NCBI GenBank assembly: GCA_037388705.1
Contig: JARRJY010000105.1
Location: 1-8,119, forward strand
Length of the DNA: 8,119 nt
Source of the DNA: JARRJY01 sp037388705
Lineage (GTDB): Bacteria; Pseudomonadota; Gammaproteobacteria; UBA6429; Thiohalophilaceae
Direction: 5' to 3'
The stretch's first letter is position 1, and each line of letters starts with the position of its first letter. The notes below the pieces were generated by a model. That model ran no database searches and was not told the DNA's origin. It saw only the letters and a program-made list of their open reading frames with translations. A program made the translations under genes and the position numbers. Positions 1-5,788 of the stretch are shown here, one piece after another.

Positions 1-1100
1 TGGCGCGCGCACCACGCTGGGCTATCGCCCACAAGTTTCCTGCCCAGGAAGAGATGACCAAATTGTTAGGTATTGATATACAGGTTGGTCGAACCGGGGC
101 ATTGACCCCGGTTGCACGTCTTGAACCGGTATTTGTCGGTGGGGTAACTGTCAGTAATGCCACCTTGCATAACCAGGATGAGATTGAGCGTCTTGATGTC
201 CGGGTCGGTGATTCGATAATTGTGCGTCGTGCCGGTGATGTTATTCCACAGGTCGTTAGCGTTGTGCTATCCAGGCGTGAAGGGAAACCGCGCAAATTTA
301 AAATGCCGGCAAAGTGTCCGGTATGTGGTTCCGCCACGGCACGTTTGGAGGGTGAGGCTGTTACCTTCTGTACCGGGGGGTTGTTCTGCGAAGCACAGCG
401 CAAGCAAGCGATTAAGCATTTTGCCTCACGTAAAGCTATGGACATCGATGGGCTTGGCGACAAACTTGTTGAACAGCTTGTTGATGAAGGGTTGGTTAAT
501 GATATTGCGGACCTGTTTTCACTGACTGTTGAACAGGTAGCTGGCCTGGAACGTATGGGCCAGAAGTCTGCCGAGAACCTGGTTAAAGCATTGGAGAAAA
601 GTAAGTCGACTACATTGGCACGTTTCATTTATTCACTAGGTATCCATGATGTTGGGGAAACAACAGCACAAACCCTTGCCAATTATTTTGGCAGCCTGGA
701 AAACCTTTCATCCGCCAGGCAGGAGCAATTAATCGAAGTCCCTGATGTTGGTCCGGCAGTATCAGAGAGTATTTTGCAGTTTTTTAAACAAAAGCATAAT
801 CGTGATGTGATTAACAAGTTGATGAAGGCAGGTATTCACTGGCCAGAAGTTGAAATCAAGTCAGATGATCAACTGCCTTTAAAAGATCAGACTTTCGTCG
901 TAACCGGTACCCTTGCCAGCATGGGACGTGAAGAGGCAAAGGCGGCATTACAGGCACTCGGTGCCAAGGTGACTGGTAGTGTTTCGAAGAAAACCAATTA
1001 TGTCGTTGTGGGTGAAAACCCGGGTTCCAAAGCAGATAAAGCGGATGCACTCGGGATAGCAATACTGGATGAACAGGCGTTTCTTAAACTAATCAAATAA
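1..1100 (+). CDS. ligA: NAD-dependent DNA ligase LigA, C-terminal half (5' end cut by window)
   Basis: LigA seals nicks in duplex DNA using NAD+ and is the essential replicative ligase of bacteria. The open frame extends past the ATG at 54 to the window edge (first full codon at 3). The upstream residues (RAPRWAIAHKFPAQEE) are classic LigA, so 54 is an internal Met and not the start. In order, the fragment holds the end of the adenylation domain, an OB fold (QVGRTGALTPVARLEPV; later RRAGDVIPQVV), a four-cysteine zinc finger with codons at 315, 324, 369 and 387 (C-x2-C-x14-C-x5-C), helix-hairpin-helix repeats (about 430-800), and a C-terminal BRCT domain (about 880-1095; VVTGTL, SVSKKTNYVVVGENPGSK). 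About 365 codons are present of a usual ~670, so the catalytic lysine lies off the left edge. The gene converges on the parvulin gene and ends just before a terminator hairpin. Identification is secure. Confidence 0.97.
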   Translation, partial: ARAPRWAIAHKFPAQEEMTKLLGIDIQVGRTGALTPVARLEPVFVGGVTVSNATLHNQDEIERLDVRVGDSIIVRRAGDVIPQVVSVVLSRREGKPRKFKMPAKCPVCGSATARLEGEAVTFCTGGLFCEAQRKQAIKHFASRKAMDIDGLGDKLVEQLVDEGLVNDIADLFSLTVEQVAGLERMGQKSAENLVKALEKSKSTTLARFIYSLGIHDVGETTAQTLANYFGSLENLSSARQEQLIEVPDVGPAVSESILQFFKQKHNRDVINKLMKAGIHWPEVEIKSDDQLPLKDQTFVVTGTLASMGREEAKAALQALGAKVTGSVSKKTNYVVVGENPGSKADKADALGIAILDEQAFLKLIK

Positions 1101-1101
1101 A

Positions 1102-1126
1102 AAAGGGCAGTGATTGACTGCCCTTT
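1102..1126. terminator. Bidirectional rho-independent terminator between ligA and the parvulin gene
   Basis: The perfect 9-bp stem AAAGGGCAG (1102-1110) / CTGCCCTTT (1118-1126) encloses a 7-nt loop. On the + strand it starts two bases after the ligA stop and is followed by TTTGTGT. On the minus strand the A-rich run at 1097-1104 becomes a T-rich tail, and the hairpin lies 22 bases beyond the parvulin stop codon. Its position between two convergent genes and its T-rich flank on both strands fit a shared terminator; the tail looks better on the minus strand. Confidence 0.85.
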
Positions 1127-1147
1127 GTGTCTTGATGTTACAACAAT

Positions 1148-1939
1148 TTACTCGTTGATTTTGATTTTACTATTCTTACGCAACTCAAGCATATAAGCCT
1201 GGATACGTTTGTTTTGCAGGATCTGCTGAAGTTGTTTCTTTACATCAGCAAATTTTGGTGGCTCTACTTTCCTGTTATCAACCCGCTTGATAACATGCCA
1301 GCCAAACTGGGTTTGCACAGGTGTTTTGCTGATTTCACCGTTTTTCATTTTTACCACGGCTTGTGAAAAAGGCGGCACCATTTGCGAAGGATTAAACCAG
1401 CCTAAATCACCACCGTTTTTTCCGGAAGGACCAGTTGATTTCGCTTTTGCCACATCGGCGAAAGCTGCACCGCCATTAAGTTCTTTAATAATCGCCTTGG
1501 CTTCATCTTCTGTTTTTACCAGGATATGACTGGCCTTGTATTCCTGCACATTGGCACCTTTGATCCGGGTGTCATATTCATTCTTCAGTTCCAGCTCGGT
1601 GATGGGGTTAGCAGACAGCTTTTTCTTAACAGCGGCCTGGATCGTAGCATCAATACGCAATTGTTCCAGCTGGTATTTAAATGCTTCATCCTTGGTAATA
1701 CCCTGTTTAACAGCATCCTGGTAAACGAGCTCACGACTCACCAGTTCGTTAATTACCTGCTGGCGGTTTGCGCCAACAGAACCGTTGGCTTTTTTATTTA
1801 AACGATATTTTAGAAAATTTTTATAGTCATTCTCTGAAATACCTTTGCCGTTTACAGTTGCAACATCCTTGGCCTGGGCCACGCTGGTCATGGCGATAAG
1901 CAGGCCACTGGCAATTAATACTTTCGTTTTGCTATTCAT
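1148..1939 (-). CDS. Exported parvulin-type peptidyl-prolyl cis-trans isomerase (PpiC/PrsA-like)
   Basis: This 263-residue protein probably helps fold exported or outer-membrane proteins by isomerising X-Pro bonds in the periplasm. Residues 1-23 form a Sec signal peptide: a basic N terminus, the hydrophobic stretch VLIASGLLIAM, and a likely cut after AQA before K24. There is no lipobox cysteine, so a soluble periplasmic product is expected. An N-terminal SurA-N-like helical region (about 25-125) precedes one parvulin domain (about 133-221) with H138 in SHILVKT, the GGDLGWF loop at 177-182, and FGWHVIKR at 212-219. A lysine-rich helical tail follows. It has one parvulin domain, unlike the two of SurA. 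The ATG has AAGGA at 1948-1952 about 8 nt upstream. It is the last gene of the minus-strand group, 26 nt after yciI. The family is certain; the exact orthologue (PpiC, PrsA-like, Cbf2-like) cannot be fixed by eye. Confidence 0.92.
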   Translation of the reverse strand: MNSKTKVLIASGLLIAMTSVAQAKDVATVNGKGISENDYKNFLKYRLNKKANGSVGANRQQVINELVSRELVYQDAVKQGITKDEAFKYQLEQLRIDATIQAAVKKKLSANPITELELKNEYDTRIKGANVQEYKASHILVKTEDEAKAIIKELNGGAAFADVAKAKSTGPSGKNGGDLGWFNPSQMVPPFSQAVVKMKNGEISKTPVQTQFGWHVIKRVDNRKVEPPKFADVKKQLQQILQNKRIQAYMLELRKNSKIKINE

Positions 1940-1965
1940 TATCTTTTTCCTTGAGATTATTAAAT

Positions 1966-2265
1966 TCAGGGTAATACTTTTTTAAATGGTTTTACAGTAA
2001 CTGATTCATAGACATCAGCTTTTACATAGGGATCCTCATCGGCCCATTGCCTGGCTGCATCGAGTGATTCAAATTCAGCAACGACCAGTGAACCGCTAAA
2101 ACCAGCGGGACCGGGATCTTCGCTATCGATAGCAGGATGTGGTCCGGCTATCAACAAGCGGCCTTCATCTTTCAGTCGATTAAGCCGCTCCAGGTGTGCA
2201 GGACGTACAGAAAGTCTTTTATCAAGGCTGTCCGCCTTGTCTTGCGAAATAATGGCGTAGAACAT
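1966..2265 (-). CDS. yciI: YciI family protein
   Basis: This 99-residue cytosolic protein of the YciI family has a ferredoxin-like fold related to muconolactone isomerase and EthD-type proteins. It resembles E. coli YciI nearly end to end in length and in motifs: QDKADSLDKRLSVRPAHL at residues 8-25, DEGRLL at 33-38, AGP at 40-42, DPGPAGFSGS near 50-59, and a DPYVKADVYESVTVKPFKK ending. The conserved His of the family's proposed His-Asp pair appears as H24, with D33 a candidate for the acidic partner. The biological role is not settled; a small-molecule enzyme is the usual guess. It lies 24 nt after yciB and 26 nt before the parvulin gene, so it is almost certainly cotranscribed with both. Its Shine-Dalgarno is weak (AAGA about 10 nt upstream), which would fit translational coupling. 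Confidence 0.95.
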   Translation of the reverse strand: MFYAIISQDKADSLDKRLSVRPAHLERLNRLKDEGRLLIAGPHPAIDSEDPGPAGFSGSLVVAEFESLDAARQWADEDPYVKADVYESVTVKPFKKVLP

Positions 2266-2289
2266 AATGATTATCTTGAATAAATAAAT

Positions 2290-2877
2290 TTACGAATTTT
2301 TTTCTTGTTGTGAGGTTTCGCTTTCACTTTCCTGGATGTAACGGGCCAGGTAAATAGCCTGGAGAATGACAAACAAAATCGTTAATCCCATCATGCCAAA
2401 CAGTTTGAAGTCGACCCAGATATCCGTGCGTTCCTGGGTAGTGAGTTCCGGAGCAAAATAAAAGGCAACATACAGGTTGGCAATACCCATCACAACAAAG
2501 AAGCCGGTCCACAACATGTTCAGTCGCGGCCAGATGGGCGATGGCAGGCTGATATTACTGTCCAGCATGCGTTGAATGATGGTGCGTTTACCAACAAAGT
2601 GGCTGCCTAAAAACACTGCGGCAAACAACCAGTTGACTATGGTTGGTTTCCACTTGATGAAATTTTCATCGTGCAACAGGATGGTGGCGCCACCGAGCAC
2701 CAGAACCAGCAGTAATGTGATGACATGCATTTTTTCCACTTTGCGGTTTTTCAACCAGGAGTAACCTACCTGCACGATCGACGCGGCGATAATGACAGCA
2801 GTGGCGACGAAAATGTCATAGGTCTTGTACGCGATGAAAAACAGAACGACAGGAAAAAAATCATAAAGAAACTTCAT
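2290..2877 (-). CDS. yciB: YciB/IspZ inner-membrane (septation protein A) family
   Basis: YciB is a multi-pass inner-membrane protein linked to envelope synthesis and cell division; 'intracellular septation protein A' comes from Shigella IspZ. I start it at the ATG at 2877 (MKFLYDFFPVVLFF), giving 195 residues. This matches the family N terminus (E. coli MKQFLDFLPLVVFF), and an AAGG sits about 11 nt upstream. The frame stays open to a GTG at 2949, but those extra 24 residues are not family-like. Hydrophobic segments fall at about 7-19, 22-41, 51-68, 78-96, 120-141 and 157-180. Hallmark motifs are YKTYDI (17-22), YSWLKNRKVEKM (39-50), NFIKWKP (72-78), IIQRML (100-105) and IWVDFKLFG (153-161). 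The loop before IWVDFK is a few residues longer than in E. coli, and the tail is Ser/Glu/Gln-rich. It is the first gene of the minus-strand group. Confidence 0.95.
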   Translation of the reverse strand: MKFLYDFFPVVLFFIAYKTYDIFVATAVIIAASIVQVGYSWLKNRKVEKMHVITLLLVLVLGGATILLHDENFIKWKPTIVNWLFAAVFLGSHFVGKRTIIQRMLDSNISLPSPIWPRLNMLWTGFFVVMGIANLYVAFYFAPELTTQERTDIWVDFKLFGMMGLTILFVILQAIYLARYIQESESETSQQEKNS

Positions 2878-2919
2878 TAAAAATCTAACCTTATTAAAAA
2901 ATGTTACTGGTTTGATACG

Positions 2920-2925
2920 ATTATC
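2920..2925 (-). promoter_or_regulatory. Possible -10 box for the yciB-yciI-ppi operon
   Basis: On the minus strand this reads GATAAT, a 5/6 match to TATAAT, about 43 nt upstream of the chosen yciB start. The best -35 candidate at 17-bp spacing (TGGTAA, 2943-2948) matches only 3/6. The placement in the divergent yciB/rnm region supports a promoter somewhere here, but this exact box is tentative. Confidence 0.3.
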
Positions 2926-3010
2926 GGGAAAATGTTCCTCATTTACCACCGCCTATTTCAAATTACCGCCTAAAATTCTAAATGAGGGACACAGTTAACC
3001 TTATTTCCGA

Positions 3011-3016
3011 TACACT
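3011..3016 (+). promoter_or_regulatory. Possible -10 box for rnm, close to the start codon
   Basis: TACACT at 3011-3016 matches 4/6 of the -10 consensus. A GGGACA element at 2986-2991 lies 19 bp upstream and is a weak -35 candidate. Transcription would then begin around 3022-3026, at or just before the rnm ATG at 3026, giving a leaderless or near-leaderless message. This is consistent with the absence of a Shine-Dalgarno before rnm. It is a pattern reading only. Confidence 0.3.
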
Positions 3017-3025
3017 ACGTCCGCT

Positions 3026-3889
3026 ATGAGCCTGATATATGACTTACATTGCCACTCAACCGCATCAGATGGCAGCCTGACGCCGACTGAACTGGTGAGG
3101 CTGGCCTGTAAAAACAACGTGGATGTGCTGGCATTGACGGATCATGATGTCACCCATGGCTTGCATGAAGCCTGGCAGCAGGCCAGGGAAAATAATCTTG
3201 AATTTGTCCCTGGCATTGAAATCTCTGTCAGTTGGCGGCACCAGACGATTCATATTGTCGGCCTGGGTATTGACCCTGATAATCCGGTTTTATTGCAAGG
3301 CCTTGATTCTATTCTGGATTTTCGAAAAAGCCGGGCTGAAAAAATTGCTGAGCGCCTGGAAAAGGCGGGTATTGCGGGTGCGCTTGAAGGGGCGCAGAAG
3401 TTTGCCGGTGGCGAGATTCTCAGCCGTACCCATTTTGCACATTTCCTGGTTGAGCAGGGCTACGCCAGGGACATGAAGCAGGTCTTCAAAAAATACCTGG
3501 TGCGCAACAAGCCAGGCTACGTCCCGGGGCAATGGGCAGAGCTGGAAGATGCCCTGAGCTGGATAAAAGCCGCGGGCGGGATTGCCGTGCTGGCCCACCC
3601 GGCACGCTACGCTATCTCCAATGGCCGACTAAAAGAATTCATTGCCCAGTTTAAAGAACTGGGCGGTGCTGCTATCGAGGTGGTATCCGGTAGTCATAGC
3701 CAGGAAGAGGTGTTTCGTATGGGTGAACTGGCAAAGTATTTTGGTATCAGTGCTTCGTGTGGCTCGGATTATCACGGTCCCAACATTGCTTATCGCGAAC
3801 TGGGCTATCTGCACCAGATGCCGCCCCAGTGTCATCCGGTCTGGGAGACTGAACAGTGGTCGGAAATGGTTGAACGCCTGAAAGCCTAG
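3026..3889 (+). CDS. rnm: RNase AM (YciV/TrpH), PHP-domain 5'-3' exoribonuclease
   Basis: This 287-residue protein is an orthologue of E. coli YciV/RNase AM, a PHP-fold 5'-3' exonuclease that trims 5' ends of rRNA precursors and degrades short oligonucleotides or 3',5'-bisphosphonucleotides. The PHP metal ligands are visible in order: H8 and H10 (DLHCHST), D15 (ASDG), H40 (TDHD), E65 (PGIEIS), H76 (IHIVGL), H191 (LAHPARY), and D248 and H250 (GSDYHGP). The family-specific GALEGAQKFAGG region, THFAHFLVEQG and VFKKYLVRNKPGYVP lie in the middle third. The length matches the family (~290). The ATG at 3026 is supported because the family begins just before (I/V)YDLH. No clear Shine-Dalgarno precedes it. 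It is followed 18 nt later by yciO, the classic rnm-yciO pairing. Some databases call the family TrpH; nothing here shows a tryptophan-pathway role. Confidence 0.95.
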   Translation: MSLIYDLHCHSTASDGSLTPTELVRLACKNNVDVLALTDHDVTHGLHEAWQQARENNLEFVPGIEISVSWRHQTIHIVGLGIDPDNPVLLQGLDSILDFRKSRAEKIAERLEKAGIAGALEGAQKFAGGEILSRTHFAHFLVEQGYARDMKQVFKKYLVRNKPGYVPGQWAELEDALSWIKAAGGIAVLAHPARYAISNGRLKEFIAQFKELGGAAIEVVSGSHSQEEVFRMGELAKYFGISASCGSDYHGPNIAYRELGYLHQMPPQCHPVWETEQWSEMVERLKA

Positions 3890-3907
3890 GTTGTTGCAGG
3901 TAGTCTA

Positions 3908-4531
3908 ATGAGCCAGTTTTTCCAGATCCACCCAGAGAATCCCCAGTTGCGCCTGATTCGACAGGCGGTTGAAATGATCCGCCAGGGTGCCGTGATTGTT
4001 TACCCAACCGATTCCGGTTACGCGCTAGGTTGCCACATTGGCGACAAGGCGGCACTGGAACGTATCAAGCAAATTCGCCAGCTCAATGACAGGCACAACT
4101 TTACCCTGATGTGCCGCGACCTGACGGAAATCGCAACGTATGCCAAGGTTGATAATACCTGTTATCGGTTGCTGAAAGCCCATACCCCGGGCTCTTATAC
4201 GTTCATATTGAATGCTACTCGCGAGGTGCCTCGCCGTCTCATGCATCCCAAGCGAAGGACTATCGGTATTCGTATTCCCGAAAACCCTATCGCGTTGATG
4301 TTGCTGGAAGAACTTAACGAACCCCTGATGAGTACCACTTTAATTATGCCGGGTGATGAATTGCCGCTAATCGATCCCTACGACATACGGGATACCCTGG
4401 AGCACCACGTGGACCTTGTCATTGATGGCGGATACTGTGGCATGGAGCCCACCACCGTGGTCTACATGACAGAGGACGTGCCGCGTGTCAGCAGGGTAGG
4501 CAAAGGCGATCCGGAGCCATTTAGCCAGTAG
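3908..4531 (+). CDS. yciO: YciO, Sua5/YciO/YrdC family protein
   Basis: This 207-residue protein has the YrdC-like fold that binds L-threonine and ATP in the enzymes making threonylcarbamoyl-AMP for tRNA t6A37. It belongs to the YciO branch, whose exact role is less clear than that of Sua5/TsaC. It matches E. coli YciO closely in length and motifs: MSQFFQIHPENPQ start, VIVYPTDSGYALGC (29-42), a KQIRQLNDRHNFTLMCRDL block, TPGSYTFIL, EVPRRLMHPKRRTIGIR, EPLMSTTL, and DLVIDGGYCGMEPTTVV near the end. The lysine/arginine-rich substrate-site pattern typical of the superfamily (KxR, here IKQIRQ; later PKRRTIG) is present. The start has AGG at 3899-3901 with about 6 nt spacing. It is probably cotranscribed with rnm upstream. 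Confidence 0.96.
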   Translation: MSQFFQIHPENPQLRLIRQAVEMIRQGAVIVYPTDSGYALGCHIGDKAALERIKQIRQLNDRHNFTLMCRDLTEIATYAKVDNTCYRLLKAHTPGSYTFILNATREVPRRLMHPKRRTIGIRIPENPIALMLLEELNEPLMSTTLIMPGDELPLIDPYDIRDTLEHHVDLVIDGGYCGMEPTTVVYMTEDVPRVSRVGKGDPEPFSQ

Positions 4532-4566
4532 GCCCGGACAAATTTATATCTTATTTTACTGGCTGA
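4521..4566 (+). repeat. Inverted repeat (stem-loop) over the yciO stop codon
   Basis: AGCCAGTA (4523-4530) pairs perfectly with TACTGGCT (4557-4564). One G-T and one A-T pair extend the stem outward, leaving a 26-nt loop. It overlaps the yciO stop and ends about 28 bases before the trpS -10 box. No T run follows, so it is not a standard terminator. It could be an mRNA 3'-end stabiliser, a weak terminator, an operator, or chance. Confidence 0.4.
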
Positions 4567-4593
4567 GAAGTCGAGCATTTGCTGAATCTTGGG

Positions 4594-4599
4594 TATAAT
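4594..4599 (+). promoter_or_regulatory. Probable -10 box of a trpS promoter
   Basis: A perfect TATAAT lies in the 174-nt yciO-trpS gap. At 17-bp spacing the -35 position (TCGAGC, 4571-4576) matches only 3/6. Transcription would begin near 4606 and give a leader of about 100 nt before the TTG start. I saw no Trp-rich leader peptide, no strong terminator-like hairpin and no T-box in that leader. Elsewhere in the gap only the stem-loop at 4521-4566 and two copies of TATATCCA (4630-4637, 4688-4695) stand out. Confidence 0.55.
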
Positions 4600-4694
4600 T
4601 CGATGACATTTACGAACAAGAACAAGCGCTATATCCATATAAGCATTTGAAAAATCACGTGTTAACCAAAGCTCATTCCAAAAGCTGTATATCC

Positions 4695-4708
4695 AGGAGA
4701 TTTCATTG
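4695..4708 (+). promoter_or_regulatory. Shine-Dalgarno and TTG start of trpS
   Basis: AGGAGA (4695-4700) stands 5 nt before a TTG at 4706. The frame from this TTG gives MNSIANPQQRVLSGMRPTG, the expected short lead-in to the TrpS N-terminal motif. The next in-frame ATG at 4748 is Met15 inside that motif, so TTG is the likely start. Confidence 0.8.
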
Positions 4709-5391
4709 AATTCTATTGCTAACCCGCAGCAGCGCGTGCTGTCAGGCATGCGCCCTACAGGTGCGTTACATCTGGGTCATTACCATGGTGTGTTAAAAAA
4801 CTGGGTCAAATTGCAACACGAGTACGAGTGTTTCTTTTTCGTTGCCGACTGGCATGCCCTGACCACTCACTATGAAGAGCCGGAAGTGCTGGATAAAAGT
4901 GTCTGGGATATGGTGATTGACTGGCTGGCAGTGGGTGTGAACCCCGGTTCGGCAACCATGTTCATTCAGTCGCGTGTACCGGAACATGCGGAGTTGCACT
5001 TGCTGTTGTCCATGATTACACCACTGGGCTGGCTGGAACGTGTGCCCAGTTACAAGGATCAGCAGGAAAAACTCAAGGAACGCGACCTGGCAACCTATGG
5101 TTTTCTCGGTTACCCGTTACTGCAAAGTGCGGATATCCTGGTTTACAAGGCCGGCCTGGTACCGGTCGGCGAGGACCAGGTAGCCCATGTGGAGCTGACT
5201 CGTGAAGTGGCGCGTCGCTTTAATCATCTTTATGGCCGTGAACCAGGTTTTGAAGAAAAAGCAGAAGAAGCCATCAAGAAAATGGGTAAGAAGAACGCCA
5301 AACTTTACAACAGCTTACGTAAATCATTCCAGGAAAAGGGTGATGAGGAAGCCCTGGAAACGGCACGTGCATTATTGGAAGATCAGGCCAA

Positions 5392-5465
5392 CATTACCTG
5401 GCGCACTTCAGATAACGTCTGTCGTGCTACATCACGCGCCTTGTCACACCCTTCGGTAATAATAT
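5392..5465. repeat. Inverted repeat arm 1: antisense copy of the trpS 3' region
   Basis: These 74 bases are an exact reverse complement of 5693-5766, with mismatches immediately outside both ends (5391/5767 and 5466/5692). Read on the minus strand they encode the TrpS C-terminal peptide ITEGCDKARDVARQTLSEV, which identifies this arm as the displaced copy. Its location interrupts the trpS reading frame where the KMSKS region should be. Confidence 0.97.
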
Positions 5466-5692
5466 CCGGGTACGTAGAAATGATCCCGGTGACCCTGAAA
5501 AATGTCCTGTCTGGAAACTGCATCAGGTATACTCGGATGCAGATACACAGGAATGGGTACAGGAAGGTTGCAGGAGTGCCGGCATTGGTTGCCTGGATTG
5601 CAAGCAACCCGTGATTGAAGCCGTGCAGGCCGAGCTACAACCCATTCATGAGCGGGCCAGGGAATATGAAGAAAACATCAGCCTGGTAAAAA

Positions 5693-5766
5693 ATATTATT
5701 ACCGAAGGGTGTGACAAGGCGCGTGATGTAGCACGACAGACGTTATCTGAAGTGCGCCAGGTAATG
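5693..5766. repeat. Inverted repeat arm 2: native trpS 3' coding region
   Basis: This is the original copy. In the + strand frame ending at 5784 it encodes IITEGCDKARDVARQTLSEVRQVM, continuous with correct TrpS sequence on both sides (ENISLVKN before, GLEYR after). The two arms are separated by 227 bases (5466-5692). In RNA they could form a perfect 74-bp duplex. Confidence 0.97.
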
Positions 5767-5788
5767 GGACTGGAATACCGATAATCAT

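Larger units (their letters stand above)
4706..5784 (+). pseudogene. trpS: Tryptophanyl-tRNA synthetase, disrupted: internal deletion, inverted 74-bp insert, frameshift
   Basis: TrpS charges tRNA-Trp with tryptophan; it is a class I synthetase with a Rossmann catalytic core. Codons 1-228 are normal: GMRPTGALHLGHYHG at 14-28 carries the HIGH-type motif (HLGH, 22-25), GEDQVAHVELTRE spans 155-167, and EPGFEEKAEEAIKK begins the longer insert seen in the ~400-residue TrpS subfamily. From 5392 the frame runs into a 74-bp reverse-complement copy of the gene's own 3' region. From 5467 the genuine C terminus resumes in another frame (RVRRNDPGDPEKCPVWKLHQ to a final GLEYR and TAA at 5782-5784), 105 residues with the GCRSAGIGCLDCKQPV block. 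Between them roughly 70 residues of the usual protein, including the KMSKS loop, are absent. As written, translation ends at 5614 after 302 residues, the last ~73 being nonsense. Either a true mutation or an assembly/amplification chimera. Confidence 0.9.

Noticed and set aside
2878..2949. Longer YciB starting at GTG 2949 (219 residues)
   Set aside because: The extra 24 residues are not part of the family N terminus, whereas the ATG at 2877 starts exactly at the conserved MKFLYDFFP-type beginning.
4462..4749. 95-codon minus-strand open frame spanning the yciO-trpS gap
   Set aside because: It overlaps the conserved ends of yciO and trpS, shows no family resemblance, and covers the region that looks like the trpS promoter and leader.
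5392..5766. Phase-variable invertible switch flanked by 74-bp inverted repeats
   Set aside because: Arm 2 and the 227-bp interior are already in the native TrpS orientation. Flipping the interior would only scramble the C-terminal domain and would not restore the missing KMSKS segment. There is no recombinase gene nearby.
4706..5784. Programmed ribosomal frameshift joining the two trpS parts
   Set aside because: A frame change alone cannot supply the missing catalytic-loop region, and the 74 bases between the two parts are antisense sequence in every + frame. No slippery site is evident at the junction.
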